DNA of 64,000 nt from Bacillus sp. ISL-18 (GTDB lineage: Bacteria; Bacillota; Bacilli; Bacillales; Cytobacillaceae): positions 1 through 64,000 of the forward strand of contig NZ_JAGGQG010000008.1 in NCBI RefSeq assembly GCF_018613415.1, given 5' to 3'. Under the pieces are notes generated by a model. It saw only the letters and a list, made by a program, of their open reading frames with translations, searched no databases and was not told the origin of the DNA. Both the position numbers and the translations under genes were made by a program. Positions 16,613-25,931 of the stretch are shown piece after piece (positions within the stretch are counted from its first letter, which is position 1; the number at the start of each line of letters is the position of its first letter).

Positions 16613-17446
16613 ATGAATAAAAAAAATGAAAAATATTTAACCACTGGAGAATTTGCTAAACTTTGCAAAGTAAACAAACAGACACTTTTTTATTATGATC
16701 AAATTGGGCTTTTGTCCCCGGAATTGAAAAATGACAAAGGGTACCGCTATTACTCCATTCATCAAATAGAACTTTTCTTTGTGATTGATTTATTAAAAGA
16801 ACTTGGTATGTCGCTGAACGATATTCAAAAATACATGGGAAATAAATCTCCGGAAAGTTTTTTATCGTTAATGTATCAAAAAGAAGAAGAGATTGTGAAA
16901 ATGCGACAGGAGATTGATCAGAAGGAAAAAATGATCAAGGCAAAAATCACCTTAATGGAAGAGGCATCACACCTTGATTTTCAACAAATTACGTTTGAAC
17001 CATTACCAGAGGCAACACTTTATTTAAGTAGAAACATCGAAAATATAACGGATGAAGAATTTGTAGAGGTCATTTCGGATTTTATTAATGAATTGAGCGT
17101 TTCTCAATTGGATTCAGGCTATCCAATAGGTGGTATAACCAAACGGGAGCAGGTACTAAAAGGAGAATTCTCTAATTATAGCTATTTATACATTGAGCAA
17201 CCGAATCCAAAGGTAGGATATCCGTATTTTCAGGCTGTAAAGGGTGATTTTCTGATTGGCTATCATGTTGGGGATGAGAAAACAATTAGTGAAACGTATA
17301 AGCGGCTTTTTAAAGAAATGGAACGTTTAAATTTAGCATTAAGTGAGTATGTTTTTGAAGAGTATATTTACGATACGGTTGTAATGAATCATAAGGAACA
17401 TTATGTCACCAAAATTATGATACAAGTCTCCCCAATAGATCGTTAA
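16613..17446 (+). CDS. MerR-family multidrug-sensing activator
   Basis: A 277-residue regulator: MerR winged helix at 9-75 (TTGEFAKLCKVNKQTLFYYD, KGYRYYSIHQ), a dimerisation coiled coil at about 85-125, and a C-terminal GyrI/BmrR-type effector domain. The frame opens upstream at 16523, but the first 30 codons are poor and ATG 16613 has GGTGTTGG before it. It should bind cationic compounds and activate the divergent bmr gene. Confidence 0.85.
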   Translation: MNKKNEKYLTTGEFAKLCKVNKQTLFYYDQIGLLSPELKNDKGYRYYSIHQIELFFVIDLLKELGMSLNDIQKYMGNKSPESFLSLMYQKEEEIVKMRQEIDQKEKMIKAKITLMEEASHLDFQQITFEPLPEATLYLSRNIENITDEEFVEVISDFINELSVSQLDSGYPIGGITKREQVLKGEFSNYSYLYIEQPNPKVGYPYFQAVKGDFLIGYHVGDEKTISETYKRLFKEMERLNLALSEYVFEEYIYDTVVMNHKEHYVTKIMIQVSPIDR

Positions 17447-17491
17447 TTTAGAAATTCTTGTATAGAGGAGCTAGGGGGGGAATTCTAGCTC

Positions 17492-18235
17492 TTATTCCAG
17501 AAGATGACGAAGCATACGTTTCGGATCATTTAAAAACTGTTTCATGATCTGAAAATGATTGGTTTCTTCAAGCTTTTTCTCTTTTATTCCATCGTCACTT
17601 AATTCATATATAACGGAATCTGGATACGACATAATGATCGGGGAATGGGTAGCAATAATGAGTTGGGAGTGTTCATTCACTAAGTCATGTATTCTCGTAA
17701 CCATTGACATTTGCCGTAAGGGAGAAAGAGCAGCTTCAGGTTCATCCAGTATATAAATCCCATTTCCTCCAAACCGATGAATAAAGGTTGAGAAAAAGGC
17801 CTCTCCATGTGATTGCTCATGTAGGGATTGCCCGCCAAAAGAGTTGATAATTTTTGGAGACCCGCCACCCTGGTCCAATTCCTCAATATTGGAAGCCACG
17901 TTATAAAAGCTTTCAGCACGTAAGAAGAAACCATCCCTTGGCTTATCAATACCCTTGATCAGTTTAAGATAGTTTGTTAATTCAGAGTGGGAATCAAAGG
18001 TAGAGAAGTTGAAGTTAAAAGATCCACCTTCTGGATTAAAACCTAAAGAAACCGCGATGGCTTCTAATAAGGTGGATTTTCCCATTCCGTTCTCACCGAC
18101 CAGGTAGGTAACCTTGGGATGCAAGGTAAGCTCAGTCAGCGTTTTTATACTTGGGAGATTAAATGGATAGGTAGAAAATGAGGGCACATCTTTTCGGTTC
18201 AACATGACACTTCTAACAAACGGGGAATCTATCAC
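17492..18235 (-). CDS. small ABC-type ATPase (AAA_21-like)
   Basis: A 247-residue ATPase with complete motifs: Walker A GENGMGKST (47-55), signature QSHGEAFF (141-148), Walker B GIYILDEPEAAL (159-170) and switch His197 in ATHSP. It has no membrane domain and no long coiled coil, so it is a stand-alone RecF/ABC-like ATPase as found in many Bacillus genomes. Such proteins sometimes belong to two-gene defence systems, but no nuclease partner is adjacent. Function unknown. Confidence 0.8.
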   Translation of the reverse strand: MIDSPFVRSVMLNRKDVPSFSTYPFNLPSIKTLTELTLHPKVTYLVGENGMGKSTLLEAIAVSLGFNPEGGSFNFNFSTFDSHSELTNYLKLIKGIDKPRDGFFLRAESFYNVASNIEELDQGGGSPKIINSFGGQSLHEQSHGEAFFSTFIHRFGGNGIYILDEPEAALSPLRQMSMVTRIHDLVNEHSQLIIATHSPIIMSYPDSVIYELSDDGIKEKKLEETNHFQIMKQFLNDPKRMLRHLLE

Positions 18236-18380
18236 AATTGATCAGCTACCTTATTTTTTAATTTTATTACCACTAATGAGCAAGTGAGGGACTGTTTGGC
18301 TAGTAAGGTTTTATAAAGAGTTAGGCAAAAATCATAGTAAAAATAGGTTTAAGGCTGTACCAGTTTTATCATCAGACAAT

Positions 18381-18417
18381 AAAGTTTGAGGAAGAAGGAA
18401 CCGTCCTCAAACTTTTA
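18381..18417. terminator. terminator-like hairpin
   Basis: AAAGTTTGAGGA pairs with TCCTCAAACTTT, followed by TTAATA. It sits between two minus-strand genes. Confidence 0.65.
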
Positions 18418-18456
18418 ATAAATACATTGGTTGATTTCTGTAACAATTAGCTGCTT

Positions 18457-19206
18457 TTAAGCAGTTTGCTTTTTATTTCTTCTAGTTTGTTCTTCCCTTT
18501 TATTTGCTTTAGATTTTTTTGATTTTGACACTCTAAAGAATAGAATCAATCCTGCATTAAACATGAGAGTCCACACGAGTGCATATTTATTACCGCTAAA
18601 ATAGATTCCTGGAATAGGGATCAACAGTAACAGGATACTTTTCAAATAGTAATTTACCTTTGGGTTTACCGCTATCAATACTGAAAGAAGAACAAGAATC
18701 GAAGGGATGAGGTTATCCCCCAAAAAGCTTAGATTCGTATAGTTCACATAAGCGTAATAGGCAAATGATCCGATAATGGCAATTATGGAAAGATAAAATC
18801 GAATAATCGGATTCTTATAAAAGAGAATCCAAACGGCAATAAAGTTTATTCCTGCACGAATTCCAACGACAGATAATATCTTAGTAAAATCACTAACCGG
18901 ATTTTTCGCAAAGTCTAAAATATAGTAGAAGTTGTAACAGACAACGCCAATTACAAGGATTTTAAACAGAAGTTTTACCCAAGACAGCTCCAATTTCTTT
19001 TTCTTTTTTGACGATCGGAACCTACTAGGTGAGCTTTCTCTCCCTTTAGTCTCATTACCTGTATTTTTCCTATTCTTAAACCACTTTTGAAAGCCGCTAT
19101 CATCTAATTCCTGTTCGGCTTCCAATCTAGTAGTATGTTCGCTTGTTTTATATTCTTGGTCATTGCCTAGTTCACTATGTTGTTCTGACTCAGATTGAAA
19201 ATCCAA
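18457..19206 (-). CDS. hypothetical membrane protein with charged N-terminus
   Basis: A 249-residue protein. Residues 1-75 are acidic then basic and low in hydrophobics (KKWFKNR-like and SSKKKKKLELSW). They are followed by about six hydrophobic segments and a basic tail (KSKKSKANKREEQTRRNKKQ). The start is TTG 19206 with AGGTGAAGATAAA before it. No family recognised. It is preceded by a hairpin and is probably monocistronic. Confidence 0.65.
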   Translation of the reverse strand: MDFQSESEQHSELGNDQEYKTSEHTTRLEAEQELDDSGFQKWFKNRKNTGNETKGRESSPSRFRSSKKKKKLELSWVKLLFKILVIGVVCYNFYYILDFAKNPVSDFTKILSVVGIRAGINFIAVWILFYKNPIIRFYLSIIAIIGSFAYYAYVNYTNLSFLGDNLIPSILVLLSVLIAVNPKVNYYLKSILLLLIPIPGIYFSGNKYALVWTLMFNAGLILFFRVSKSKKSKANKREEQTRRNKKQTA

Positions 19207-19341
19207 TTTATCTTCACCTCATACATTTTTTATCATTATATCTTATTTTGATAGAAGTAGTTAATAGAAACTGCTTTTAATAGAACCAAAGGTTTAGTTA
19301 GCTGTCAACTTTTTTATGAGGGGGTTCTGTAGACTGTACAT

Positions 19342-19366
19342 TCGGCTGCTCAAAAAAAGCAGCCGA
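19342..19366. terminator. hairpin between minus-strand genes
   Basis: TCGGCTGC pairs with GCAGCCGA around a loop of TCAAAAAAA. There is no T-run after the stem, so it may be a weak terminator of the VOC gene or only a structured spacer. Confidence 0.4.
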
Positions 19367-19424
19367 TATGGTGTGGAACGGGTGAGGTTAAAAAAGAGAA
19401 GGAGGGGGACTTCATTCGAATAGA

Positions 19425-19838
19425 CTAGGCTTCTGTGGACGGATGTTCACACAGAAGCATCCATGACGTTCCAAACCTGTCTCTCAGTTGAGCATAACGC
19501 AAAGCAAAAATGGTTTCTTCCATGGGCATAAAGATTTCTCCACCTTCAGAAAGCAAGGTATAAAGCCTCTCCGCCTCTTCTGCACTGTCAACCCGGAGTG
19601 TCAGATAGACACTCCGCATCAGTTCAGCGTTAGGGATATCTGCTCCTCTTAGTACCGTGTCCCCAATCTCGATTGTAGCATGCAAAATGTCATTTTCACG
19701 ACCTTTCGGAATGTTCGTCGAATCTGGCAGTTGGTTGAAAGGCATCATCGATGTGATTCTGCCTCCGATATGCTGTTCATAGAACCGAAACGCCTGTTCA
19801 CAAACTCCTCGATAGTTAACGTAGATATCAAGCTTCAT
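19425..19838 (-). CDS. VOC/PhnB-like protein
   Basis: A 137-residue vicinal-oxygen-chelate fold protein of the PhnB (glyoxalase-like) type: LDIYVNYRGVCEQAFRFYEQ at the start, DIPNAELMRSVYLTLRVDSA in the middle and LRDRFGTSWMLLCEH at the end. Members of this branch often have no known activity. GGGAGTGATTATTTA precedes the ATG. Confidence 0.8.
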   Translation of the reverse strand: MKLDIYVNYRGVCEQAFRFYEQHIGGRITSMMPFNQLPDSTNIPKGRENDILHATIEIGDTVLRGADIPNAELMRSVYLTLRVDSAEEAERLYTLLSEGGEIFMPMEETIFALRYAQLRDRFGTSWMLLCEHPSTEA

Positions 19839-19963
19839 TAAATAATCACTCCCTTTTTATTTTGGTTGCAGGTCTTGATAGATATCTTATCATTCAGTAT
19901 AAACTGCATATGAATGCCATTACAATGATGGATATTATGAAGTCGACATATAAATTTAGAAAA

Positions 19964-19995
19964 AAAAGAAACACGCTGAAATCTCAGTGTGCTTC
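19964..19995 (-). terminator. terminator of MFS gene
   Basis: Read on the minus strand, GCACACTGA pairs with TCAGCGTGT and is followed by TTCTTTTTTTT. Confidence 0.8.
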
Positions 19996-21204
19996 TTAAT
20001 GACTATGTGACATGTTCCTTCTACTAATACCAATATGATTAATACCGTAAACCCATAATGCATTTAGCAGCAATAAGGCACTTGTAGTAAAGAACACATA
20101 ATGAATGCCAAAGAACGCGGCCATTTGCCCGCCTAATACAGATCCTCCGAGCGTACCAATATACTGTGCAGATTGATTGTACCCGAAAATACGACCAACA
20201 ATATCATCTGGTGCACTTTTTCGGACCAAGTTGTTAATGGATGGCAATAATCCAGCTGTAGCAAGTCCAAGACAGAAGCGCAGTCCCATGAGTTCCCATG
20301 GTGTTTTCACAAAGGCTTGAGGAATAAAGATAATTCCGGCAGCAATAAGTGCTCCGATCAATATTTTTCTTGAACCAATCCGGTCAGCAAGCTTACCTAA
20401 TCGTGGAGCAGCAATAATATTGGCTAAGCCGGCAGCAGCCACCACCATTCCCGCGATCATCGATAAATGGGCTGCATGTGGTGATAATTCTTTTACATAA
20501 ACCGTAATTAATGGCTGAATGGACATATTGGCTATTTGCAAAATAAAGGTGCTAGCAAACAATGAAATAAGCAATCTCGTATCAGGAACTCGTTTCCAAA
20601 CTTGGCTGAAGGCTAACGGTGTTTTATGAACAGGTGTAAATTCTTCTTTTACTAAAAATAGAACGGCAATGAAGCCGATTAACAATAACACGCTTGTTAC
20701 CACAAAACAGCTTCGAATTCCAAAGAATTCTGTAATGAACCCTCCCATTAAAGGACCTAGAAGTCCGCCGCTGACGGAGCCTGTTGAAAGTGTTCCGAGT
20801 GCCCAGCCTGAATTTTTCTTCGGTGTTTGTGTTGCAACTAATGTAACAGCTGCAGAAATGTAACCGGAAACGGCTCCCATTAACATCCGTAACGCGAGCA
20901 ATTCATAAACGTTTTGGACAAATGCCATCATAAAAACGACAATGGCCATTCCAAGGCTTGCCCGGAGTAACATGAGTTTTCTGCCCTTTTTATCTGCAAG
21001 TTTCCCCCATATAGGTGAAACAATGGCTGAAATTAAAAAAGTTGAACCAAAAATCAATCCAGACCATTTTTCAATATCTGTAGTTGCGTGTACCCCTAGC
21101 TGATCGATATAGATAGGCAGCATAGGGGAGATTTGACTCATCCCAGCGGCGGTCACAAATGAACCGAACCAGCAAACAAATAAATTTCTTTTCCAAATCT
21201 CCAT
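19996..21204 (-). CDS. MFS drug efflux transporter (MdtG-like)
   Basis: A 402-residue, twelve-segment transporter. Motif A is GKLADKKGRKLMLLRAS and the second-half counterpart is RLGKLADRIGSRKIL. The start MEIWKRNLFVCWFGSFVTAAG resembles the MdtG/YfmO drug-export group. The frame is open to 21264, but AAAGGTG sets ATG 21204. It is divergent from a LysR regulator 143 bp away, its likely controller. Substrate unknown. Confidence 0.85.
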   Translation of the reverse strand: MEIWKRNLFVCWFGSFVTAAGMSQISPMLPIYIDQLGVHATTDIEKWSGLIFGSTFLISAIVSPIWGKLADKKGRKLMLLRASLGMAIVVFMMAFVQNVYELLALRMLMGAVSGYISAAVTLVATQTPKKNSGWALGTLSTGSVSGGLLGPLMGGFITEFFGIRSCFVVTSVLLLIGFIAVLFLVKEEFTPVHKTPLAFSQVWKRVPDTRLLISLFASTFILQIANMSIQPLITVYVKELSPHAAHLSMIAGMVVAAAGLANIIAAPRLGKLADRIGSRKILIGALIAAGIIFIPQAFVKTPWELMGLRFCLGLATAGLLPSINNLVRKSAPDDIVGRIFGYNQSAQYIGTLGGSVLGGQMAAFFGIHYVFFTTSALLLLNALWVYGINHIGISRRNMSHSH

Positions 21205-21250
21205 ATAAACACCTTTCTTATTAATAAGATTTATTTCGACTTCCAAAATA

Positions 21251-21265
21251 ATTGATATTCTCAAT
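21251..21265. promoter_or_regulatory. LysR-type T-N11-A dyad
   Basis: ATTGA-TATTC-TCAAT lies in the shared gap of the MFS and LysR genes. It has the T-N11-A shape bound by LysR regulators. Confidence 0.4.
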
Positions 21266-21346
21266 CATACTCCAAATTATTGATAACGACTAATATATAT
21301 ATTACTATTTACTTATAGGTTAAGGACTATCAATAGAGGTGAACAA

Positions 21347-22228
21347 ATGGATTTCTTACAATTAAGGTATTTTCAAACGGTTGCCAAGTTTGAACATATG
21401 ACAAGGGCCGCCAAAGAGCTAACGATTGCACAACCTTCACTAAGTCAAACCATTTCTCGTTTAGAGGAAGAGCTAGGTTATTCCCTTTTTGATCGGGAGG
21501 GAAGGAATATAAAACTCAATCAATTTGGGAAAATTTTTTTAAAAGGAGTAGATCGGGCTTTTTCTGAATTAGAATCTGCCCAGCAAGAGATGGCGGAACT
21601 CGCAGGGGAGAGCAGGAATCAAGTTTCCCTTTCGGTCATGCATATCCCCTTATTGCCGAATATGATTAGTCAATTTCGTAAGACCTATCCATTCGTCAGT
21701 TTTCAAGTAAGTTTGCATTCTCCTTTGCGACTTGTCGAACAATTGGAAAAAGGGGAAATTGATTTATGTGTAACTTACTTTCCTATTGAGAAAGAAGGAA
21801 TCAGCTGGATTGATCTTATGGAAGATGAAGTATTCATCGTCGTCCCGGATACCCATCATTTGGCTAAGAGAGATAGCATTCAGTTAATAGAAGTGGCAGA
21901 TGAACAATTTATTCACAGAGAGCCGACCAATCCCTTCCGAATGCTAACAGATGGTTTTTGTGAAAAAGCAGGATTCACACCAAAAATCGCCTTTGAACTC
22001 GAAGAACCAGGATCCATTCATCACTATGTAGAGGAGGGTTTGGGGATATCCTTTTTAACCGAGCATACCCTTCGCTATTCACACTACGAAAAACTGGTTC
22101 CATTGCATATTGAACAGCCTGTTTGTAAACGAACGATCGGAATGGCATGGAAAACGGAGCGGTATACGTCAAAGGTCGTTCGGGATTTCCGGGAATTTAT
22201 GATTGGTTATTTTAAGGAATTAAGCTAA
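21347..22228 (+). CDS. LysR-family regulator
   Basis: A 293-residue regulator with a classic N-terminal helix-turn-helix (FEHMTRAAKELTIAQPSLSQ followed by TISRLEEELGYSLFDREG) and a periplasmic-binding-like effector domain from about 90. GGTG precedes the ATG. It is divergent from the MFS exporter. The inducer is unknown. Confidence 0.88.
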   Translation: MDFLQLRYFQTVAKFEHMTRAAKELTIAQPSLSQTISRLEEELGYSLFDREGRNIKLNQFGKIFLKGVDRAFSELESAQQEMAELAGESRNQVSLSVMHIPLLPNMISQFRKTYPFVSFQVSLHSPLRLVEQLEKGEIDLCVTYFPIEKEGISWIDLMEDEVFIVVPDTHHLAKRDSIQLIEVADEQFIHREPTNPFRMLTDGFCEKAGFTPKIAFELEEPGSIHHYVEEGLGISFLTEHTLRYSHYEKLVPLHIEQPVCKRTIGMAWKTERYTSKVVRDFREFMIGYFKELS

Positions 22229-22472
22229 ATGAGGCATGTGTATACTAAGGGGAATTTAAGTCAAGAAGCACTGACGGTCCCTGTATAAATCACTCTCTAT
22301 TTTGTTATTTTCTAAAACATCGAGCTATATATAGAAAAAATAGAGACAAAGGTATTGGAAAACAGCTTCATTTTGATATATAAATAGTTGGGTAAACAAG
22401 TATCAGGTGAATAACACGTTAGCAAGAGGAAATAAATAGAGTATTCTAGAGTTTTAAGAGGAGTGAATTGTA

Positions 22473-23435
22473 ATGAAATATGTCAAATTGCAAAATGAGA
22501 AAATCCCTCCGATTGCCCTTGGTACATGGTCTTGGGGGACAGGTGCGAACGGTGGGGATGCGGTTTTTGGAAATTATATGACAGAAACGGACTTAAAGCC
22601 GATATTTGACGCGGCGATGGATGCAGGTTTCAATTTATGGGACACAGCGGCTGTTTATGGGATGAACGCTTCAGAAAATATTTTGGGAAGTTTCATTAAA
22701 GGCAGGGAGGATGTGCTAATCTCCACTAAATTCACTCCACAAATGGCAGGAGACAATGACAACGCCGTTGAGGAACACTTGAACGGAAGCCTAAACCGGC
22801 TCGGCGTGGATCATGCTGATATTTATTGGATCCACAGCCCGGCAGATGTGCAAAGATGGACACCAAAATTGATCCCTTTAATGAAAAGCGGAAAAGTAAA
22901 ACATGTAGGGGTTTCCAATCATAATCTCGAAGAAATTAAATTAGCAGCCAGCATCTTGGCGGAAGCAGGACTAAAAATTTCTGCTGTCCAAAATCATTAC
23001 AGCTTACTTTACCGTTCATCGGAAGAAGCCGGAATTATTGATTACTGTAATGACAATAATATCGTTTTCTTTTCTTATATGGTATTGGAACAAGGTGCAT
23101 TAACGGACAAATACAATACGAAAAATCCTATGCCAAGTGGTACCAGAAGAGGCGATGCATTTAATCCCGACGTACTTGCTAAGATCGAAAGCTTAATCCA
23201 CGTAATGAGAGAAATTGGCAGCAAACATGATGCATCAACTGCACAAATCGCGACTGCTTGGTCCATTGCAAAAGGGACAGTACCGATTATTGGTGTTACG
23301 AAAATTTCCCATATTGAGGATGCTATTAAAGCTGCTGAGGTAAATTTGTCAGCCCAGGAAATCCTCGAACTTGAAAAAGCGGCAAAGGAAACCGGCGTTG
23401 AGGTCAAAGGCGCATGGGAAAAGCCCATGCATTAA
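22473..23435 (+). CDS. aldo/keto reductase
   Basis: A 320-residue NADPH-dependent AKR of the long (YccK/YqkF, AKR11-13-like) type. It shows the barrel start IPPIALGTWSWGTG, catalytic Asp/Tyr in LWDTAAVYGMNASENILG, Lys in LISTKFTP, His in DIYWIHSPAD, and the NADP-binding end GTVPIIGVTKISHIEDAI. It reduces aldehydes or ketones; the substrate is unknown. AAGAGGAGTGAATT precedes the ATG. Monocistronic, with a terminator about 150 bp downstream. The 244 bp before it hold nothing recognisable. Confidence 0.87.
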   Translation: MKYVKLQNEKIPPIALGTWSWGTGANGGDAVFGNYMTETDLKPIFDAAMDAGFNLWDTAAVYGMNASENILGSFIKGREDVLISTKFTPQMAGDNDNAVEEHLNGSLNRLGVDHADIYWIHSPADVQRWTPKLIPLMKSGKVKHVGVSNHNLEEIKLAASILAEAGLKISAVQNHYSLLYRSSEEAGIIDYCNDNNIVFFSYMVLEQGALTDKYNTKNPMPSGTRRGDAFNPDVLAKIESLIHVMREIGSKHDASTAQIATAWSIAKGTVPIIGVTKISHIEDAIKAAEVNLSAQEILELEKAAKETGVEVKGAWEKPMH

Positions 23436-23589
23436 CATAAACTCAGTCGCATATAAAGGCTAACTTGCAGTTTGGTGTATCAGGAACAAATGAATGGATT
23501 AATGATGCTTTCTTCATAGATTATAGGATTCGAAATTTAATATATAGTGGATTCCTTGAACTAAACGGAATACCATCTCTTCCATAATA

Positions 23590-23624
23590 GGGCGCTTTCC
23601 TGTAACAAGGAAAGTGCCTTTTCC
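23590..23624 (+). terminator. terminator downstream of aldo/keto reductase
   Basis: GGGCGCTTTCC pairs with GGAAAGTGCC, followed by TTTTCC. Confidence 0.75.
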
Positions 23625-23671
23625 ATTTTAGGGCCATAATGTTGCATAACAAGTAAAAAGAAAATGATAAA

Positions 23672-23722
23672 TTGTGAAGTTTTCACTTGCACTAACTGGG
23701 CAGTTTAGTTAAAGAAGGACTT
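23672..23722 (+). repeat. dispersed repeat, short hybrid copy
   Basis: Left-arm start TTGTGAAGTTTTCACTTGCA is joined directly to right box CTAACTGGGCAGTTTAG and TTAAAGAAGGAC, with no central hairpin. It looks like a deletion between the two CTAACTGG direct repeats of a full element. Confidence 0.75.
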
Positions 23723-23775
23723 TTAATAATGGATAGAGAATTAAGGACTTATTACGCATTTAGGAGTTGTAAGGA

Positions 23776-24261
23776 ATGAATATTTTAATAAAAGAATTAC
23801 CTGAATATGAGGTTGCGTTTTTCAGACGTATTGGAAGTTATTTTGAACCAAATGTGGAACATTGGGGAAAATTATTGAATTGGGCAATAAAAAATGGACT
23901 CTTTCCACCTCCACAATTTTTCATAGGAATTTCTTTAGATAATCCCGATTTAGTAGAAAGTCATAATTGTCGTCACGATGCCTGTGTTACTATACCTGAT
24001 GGTTTTGAAAAAGAAATACATAAAAATATACAATTTAGAAAATTAGATGGTGGGCAGTACGCTTTGTATCAATATTATGGTACTCCTGGTATGTTGAATA
24101 TTGGATATAAATATATGTATGAACAATGGTTACCAAATAGTGACTATGAACCTGATTACGATAGACATAACCTTGAATTTAGTATGAATAACCCTGCTGA
24201 AGACCCAGAAGGGAAATCTAAGGTTCATTTATTTGTACCAGTTAAAAATAGAATTTCTTGA
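23776..24261 (+). CDS. stand-alone GyrI-like effector-binding protein
   Basis: A 161-residue protein consisting of one GyrI/AraC-effector (SOUL-like) domain: EYEVAFFRRIGSYFEP at the start, the central CRHDACVTIPDGFE and GGQYALYQYYGTPGM, and the final HNLEFSMNNPAEDPE. Such domains bind small drug-like ligands; stand-alone forms have been linked to gyrase-toxin protection and compound hydrolysis. AGGAG precedes the ATG. Flanked on both sides by the dispersed repeat, so it looks like a unit of its own. Confidence 0.8.
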   Translation: MNILIKELPEYEVAFFRRIGSYFEPNVEHWGKLLNWAIKNGLFPPPQFFIGISLDNPDLVESHNCRHDACVTIPDGFEKEIHKNIQFRKLDGGQYALYQYYGTPGMLNIGYKYMYEQWLPNSDYEPDYDRHNLEFSMNNPAEDPEGKSKVHLFVPVKNRIS

Positions 24262-24342
24262 ACTGGGTGCTTTTGTTAATAATGATCGCTGCGGCGGTCT
24301 TTTTTCTTGTTAAACTATCTGGCAGGTTAATGGAAGAGGGAT
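24258..24342 (+). repeat. dispersed repeat, full copy
   Basis: Starts inside the stop region of the GyrI-like gene. Left box AACTGGGTGCTTTTGTT; hairpin GATCGC/GCGGTC with T-run TTTTTTCTTGTT; right box CTGGCAGGTTAATGG. Confidence 0.85.
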
Positions 24343-24547
24343 TTAAAACACAATCAAATTTAGATTTCAGTTTTTGAAAGTAATGGAGTTCGGACTTGAA
24401 AGGCTTTTTGTATGCTCCTAGAATAACAATAATATTCTGGATTGTTTGGCGGTAAAAAGAAAAGAGGCGAACATATTCCTTCGAAACTTTATGAGGATAT
24501 ATATGGATATACATAAAGGTACACTCTAACTGAGTGCACCACTTGTT

Positions 24548-25294
24548 TTATGAATTGTATATTTCTCTGTTTAAATTCACAATATCCTTATGTGAAAATT
24601 CAACTTCTTTTTTTTCTGCAAGGAGCTCTCCGAACCTTTCCATCACCTTATCCCGTAGTAATGGTGCTTTTTCTTTATTTGCCTTTTTCAACGCTATCAT
24701 TAGTTCATCTTTTGTTAGCTCTGTGCAGTAAGCAGGAGTTCCTGGCTGCTGTCTCCAAGAGTCACTTAAAGAACCACTATCTACTGCGTCGAAGCCTATC
24801 TCGTTTACTACGTCCATGACTAATTGTTTTTTTGATAGTTCATTACCAGCAATCGCTATGGCAATTCGTCCACTGGTACCTTCGGAGGTTCCTTCATTTT
24901 CTAAAGTATAGGCTAATAAATTGTTGAAAGCTTTAATGATAGGTCTACCTAATTGATTTGAAACCCAAACACTTTCAACCATCCCGTTCTCAATTTCTTC
25001 AATTTTATCGTCTCTATACGGATAATAATTTGAAGTATCTACAATGATTACTTCCTCCCCGACTTGATTGATAATGTTCCGAATGCTTGGCAGTGCTTTT
25101 ATAGGGAGTGATATTATAAGAACTTCAATATTTTTAATTGCATCTTCTACATGCACGGGTGTTCCAGCAAGCTCTTTTCCTTCTAAACGTTCAATTCCTC
25201 TTGCATCCGCAATTTTGACATCATGTCCATTCTTAACCAATTTTTTAGAAATAATTGACCCAATTGGTCCTGCACCTATTATTCCAAATCTCAT
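24548..25294 (-). CDS. NAD(P)-binding F420-reductase-like oxidoreductase
   Basis: A 248-residue Rossmann protein with MRFGIIGAGPIGSIISKKL (NADPH-binding glycines), VLIISLPIKALP and IVDTSNYYPYRD, and PIIKAFNNLLAYTL, the pattern of the NADPH-dependent F420 reductase family. Bacillus lacks F420, so it probably acts on another flavin-like or carbonyl substrate. It is divergent from an HxlR regulator and probably under its control. Confidence 0.82.
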   Translation of the reverse strand: MRFGIIGAGPIGSIISKKLVKNGHDVKIADARGIERLEGKELAGTPVHVEDAIKNIEVLIISLPIKALPSIRNIINQVGEEVIIVDTSNYYPYRDDKIEEIENGMVESVWVSNQLGRPIIKAFNNLLAYTLENEGTSEGTSGRIAIAIAGNELSKKQLVMDVVNEIGFDAVDSGSLSDSWRQQPGTPAYCTELTKDELMIALKKANKEKAPLLRDKVMERFGELLAEKKEVEFSHKDIVNLNREIYNS

Positions 25295-25414
25295 TATTAT
25301 TCCTCCTAAAGAATGTATATATCAAAGAATTATTCTGCTATTGAGTATTTCTGTTACATATACTAGAATAAAATCATTTCTCATATTTTTGAAGTAGGCA
25401 ATAAAAATTGACGT

Positions 25415-25432
25415 AGTACATTTTTTTGTACT
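25415..25432. promoter_or_regulatory. 18-bp dyad, likely HxlR operator
   Basis: AGTACA-TTTTTT-TGTACT is a perfect inverted repeat 25 bp before the HxlR start, in the divergent promoter gap. Its shape matches operators of DUF24/HxlR regulators such as YodB. Confidence 0.55.
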
Positions 25433-25456
25433 TAACAGTAGAAAGCAGGTGTAAGA

Positions 25457-25816
25457 GTGTCTAGAATATGTAAGGATGGATTTGACAAAGAGTGTATAAA
25501 GGAACAAAGAGAAGTATATGGCATTGCCTATACCCAAAACATACTCTCTGGACGTTGGAAATATCTCATTCTTTGGTTTTTAAAGTCTAAAGAGCGTCGT
25601 TATAGTGAAATCAAAGCTTTTTTATGGGATATTTCACAAGGTTCTCTTACAAAGCAACTTCGAGAACTAGAAGACGATGGCTTAATTAATCGTAAAGTTT
25701 ATCCAGAAGTTCCTCCTCGTGTAGAGTATTCATTAACCTCAAAAGGGAAAGAATTCATTCCTATTATTGATTTGATGGAAGAGGTCGGCAAGAAGTTTGG
25801 GGAGCAAGTAGACTAA
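25457..25816 (+). CDS. HxlR/DUF24-family redox-type regulator
   Basis: A 119-residue winged-helix protein with GRWKYLILWFLKSKERRYSE, QGSLTKQLRELEDDGLINRK and RVEYSLTSKGKEF, the standard HxlR profile. Cys5 (MSRICKDG) sits where YodB and related thiol sensors keep their redox cysteine; Cys13 is a second one. The start is GTG 25457 after AGCAGGTGTAAGA. It should repress the divergent oxidoreductase until electrophile stress. Confidence 0.87.
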   Translation: MSRICKDGFDKECIKEQREVYGIAYTQNILSGRWKYLILWFLKSKERRYSEIKAFLWDISQGSLTKQLRELEDDGLINRKVYPEVPPRVEYSLTSKGKEFIPIIDLMEEVGKKFGEQVD

Positions 25817-25931
25817 CCAAAGCGAACACATCTTTCGTTTTCCCAAAAATTCAAAAATTAAATGGTGAATAAAGTGAAAGTTGTGGGAGGAGAAATCGTT
25901 TTAACGGCAGCTTTTACTTTTACGATAAAAG

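Noticed and set aside
17492..18235. Two-gene ATPase/nuclease defence system
   Set aside because: The ATPase has no nuclease, reverse transcriptase or toxin gene beside it; only a membrane protein of unknown type follows after a terminator.
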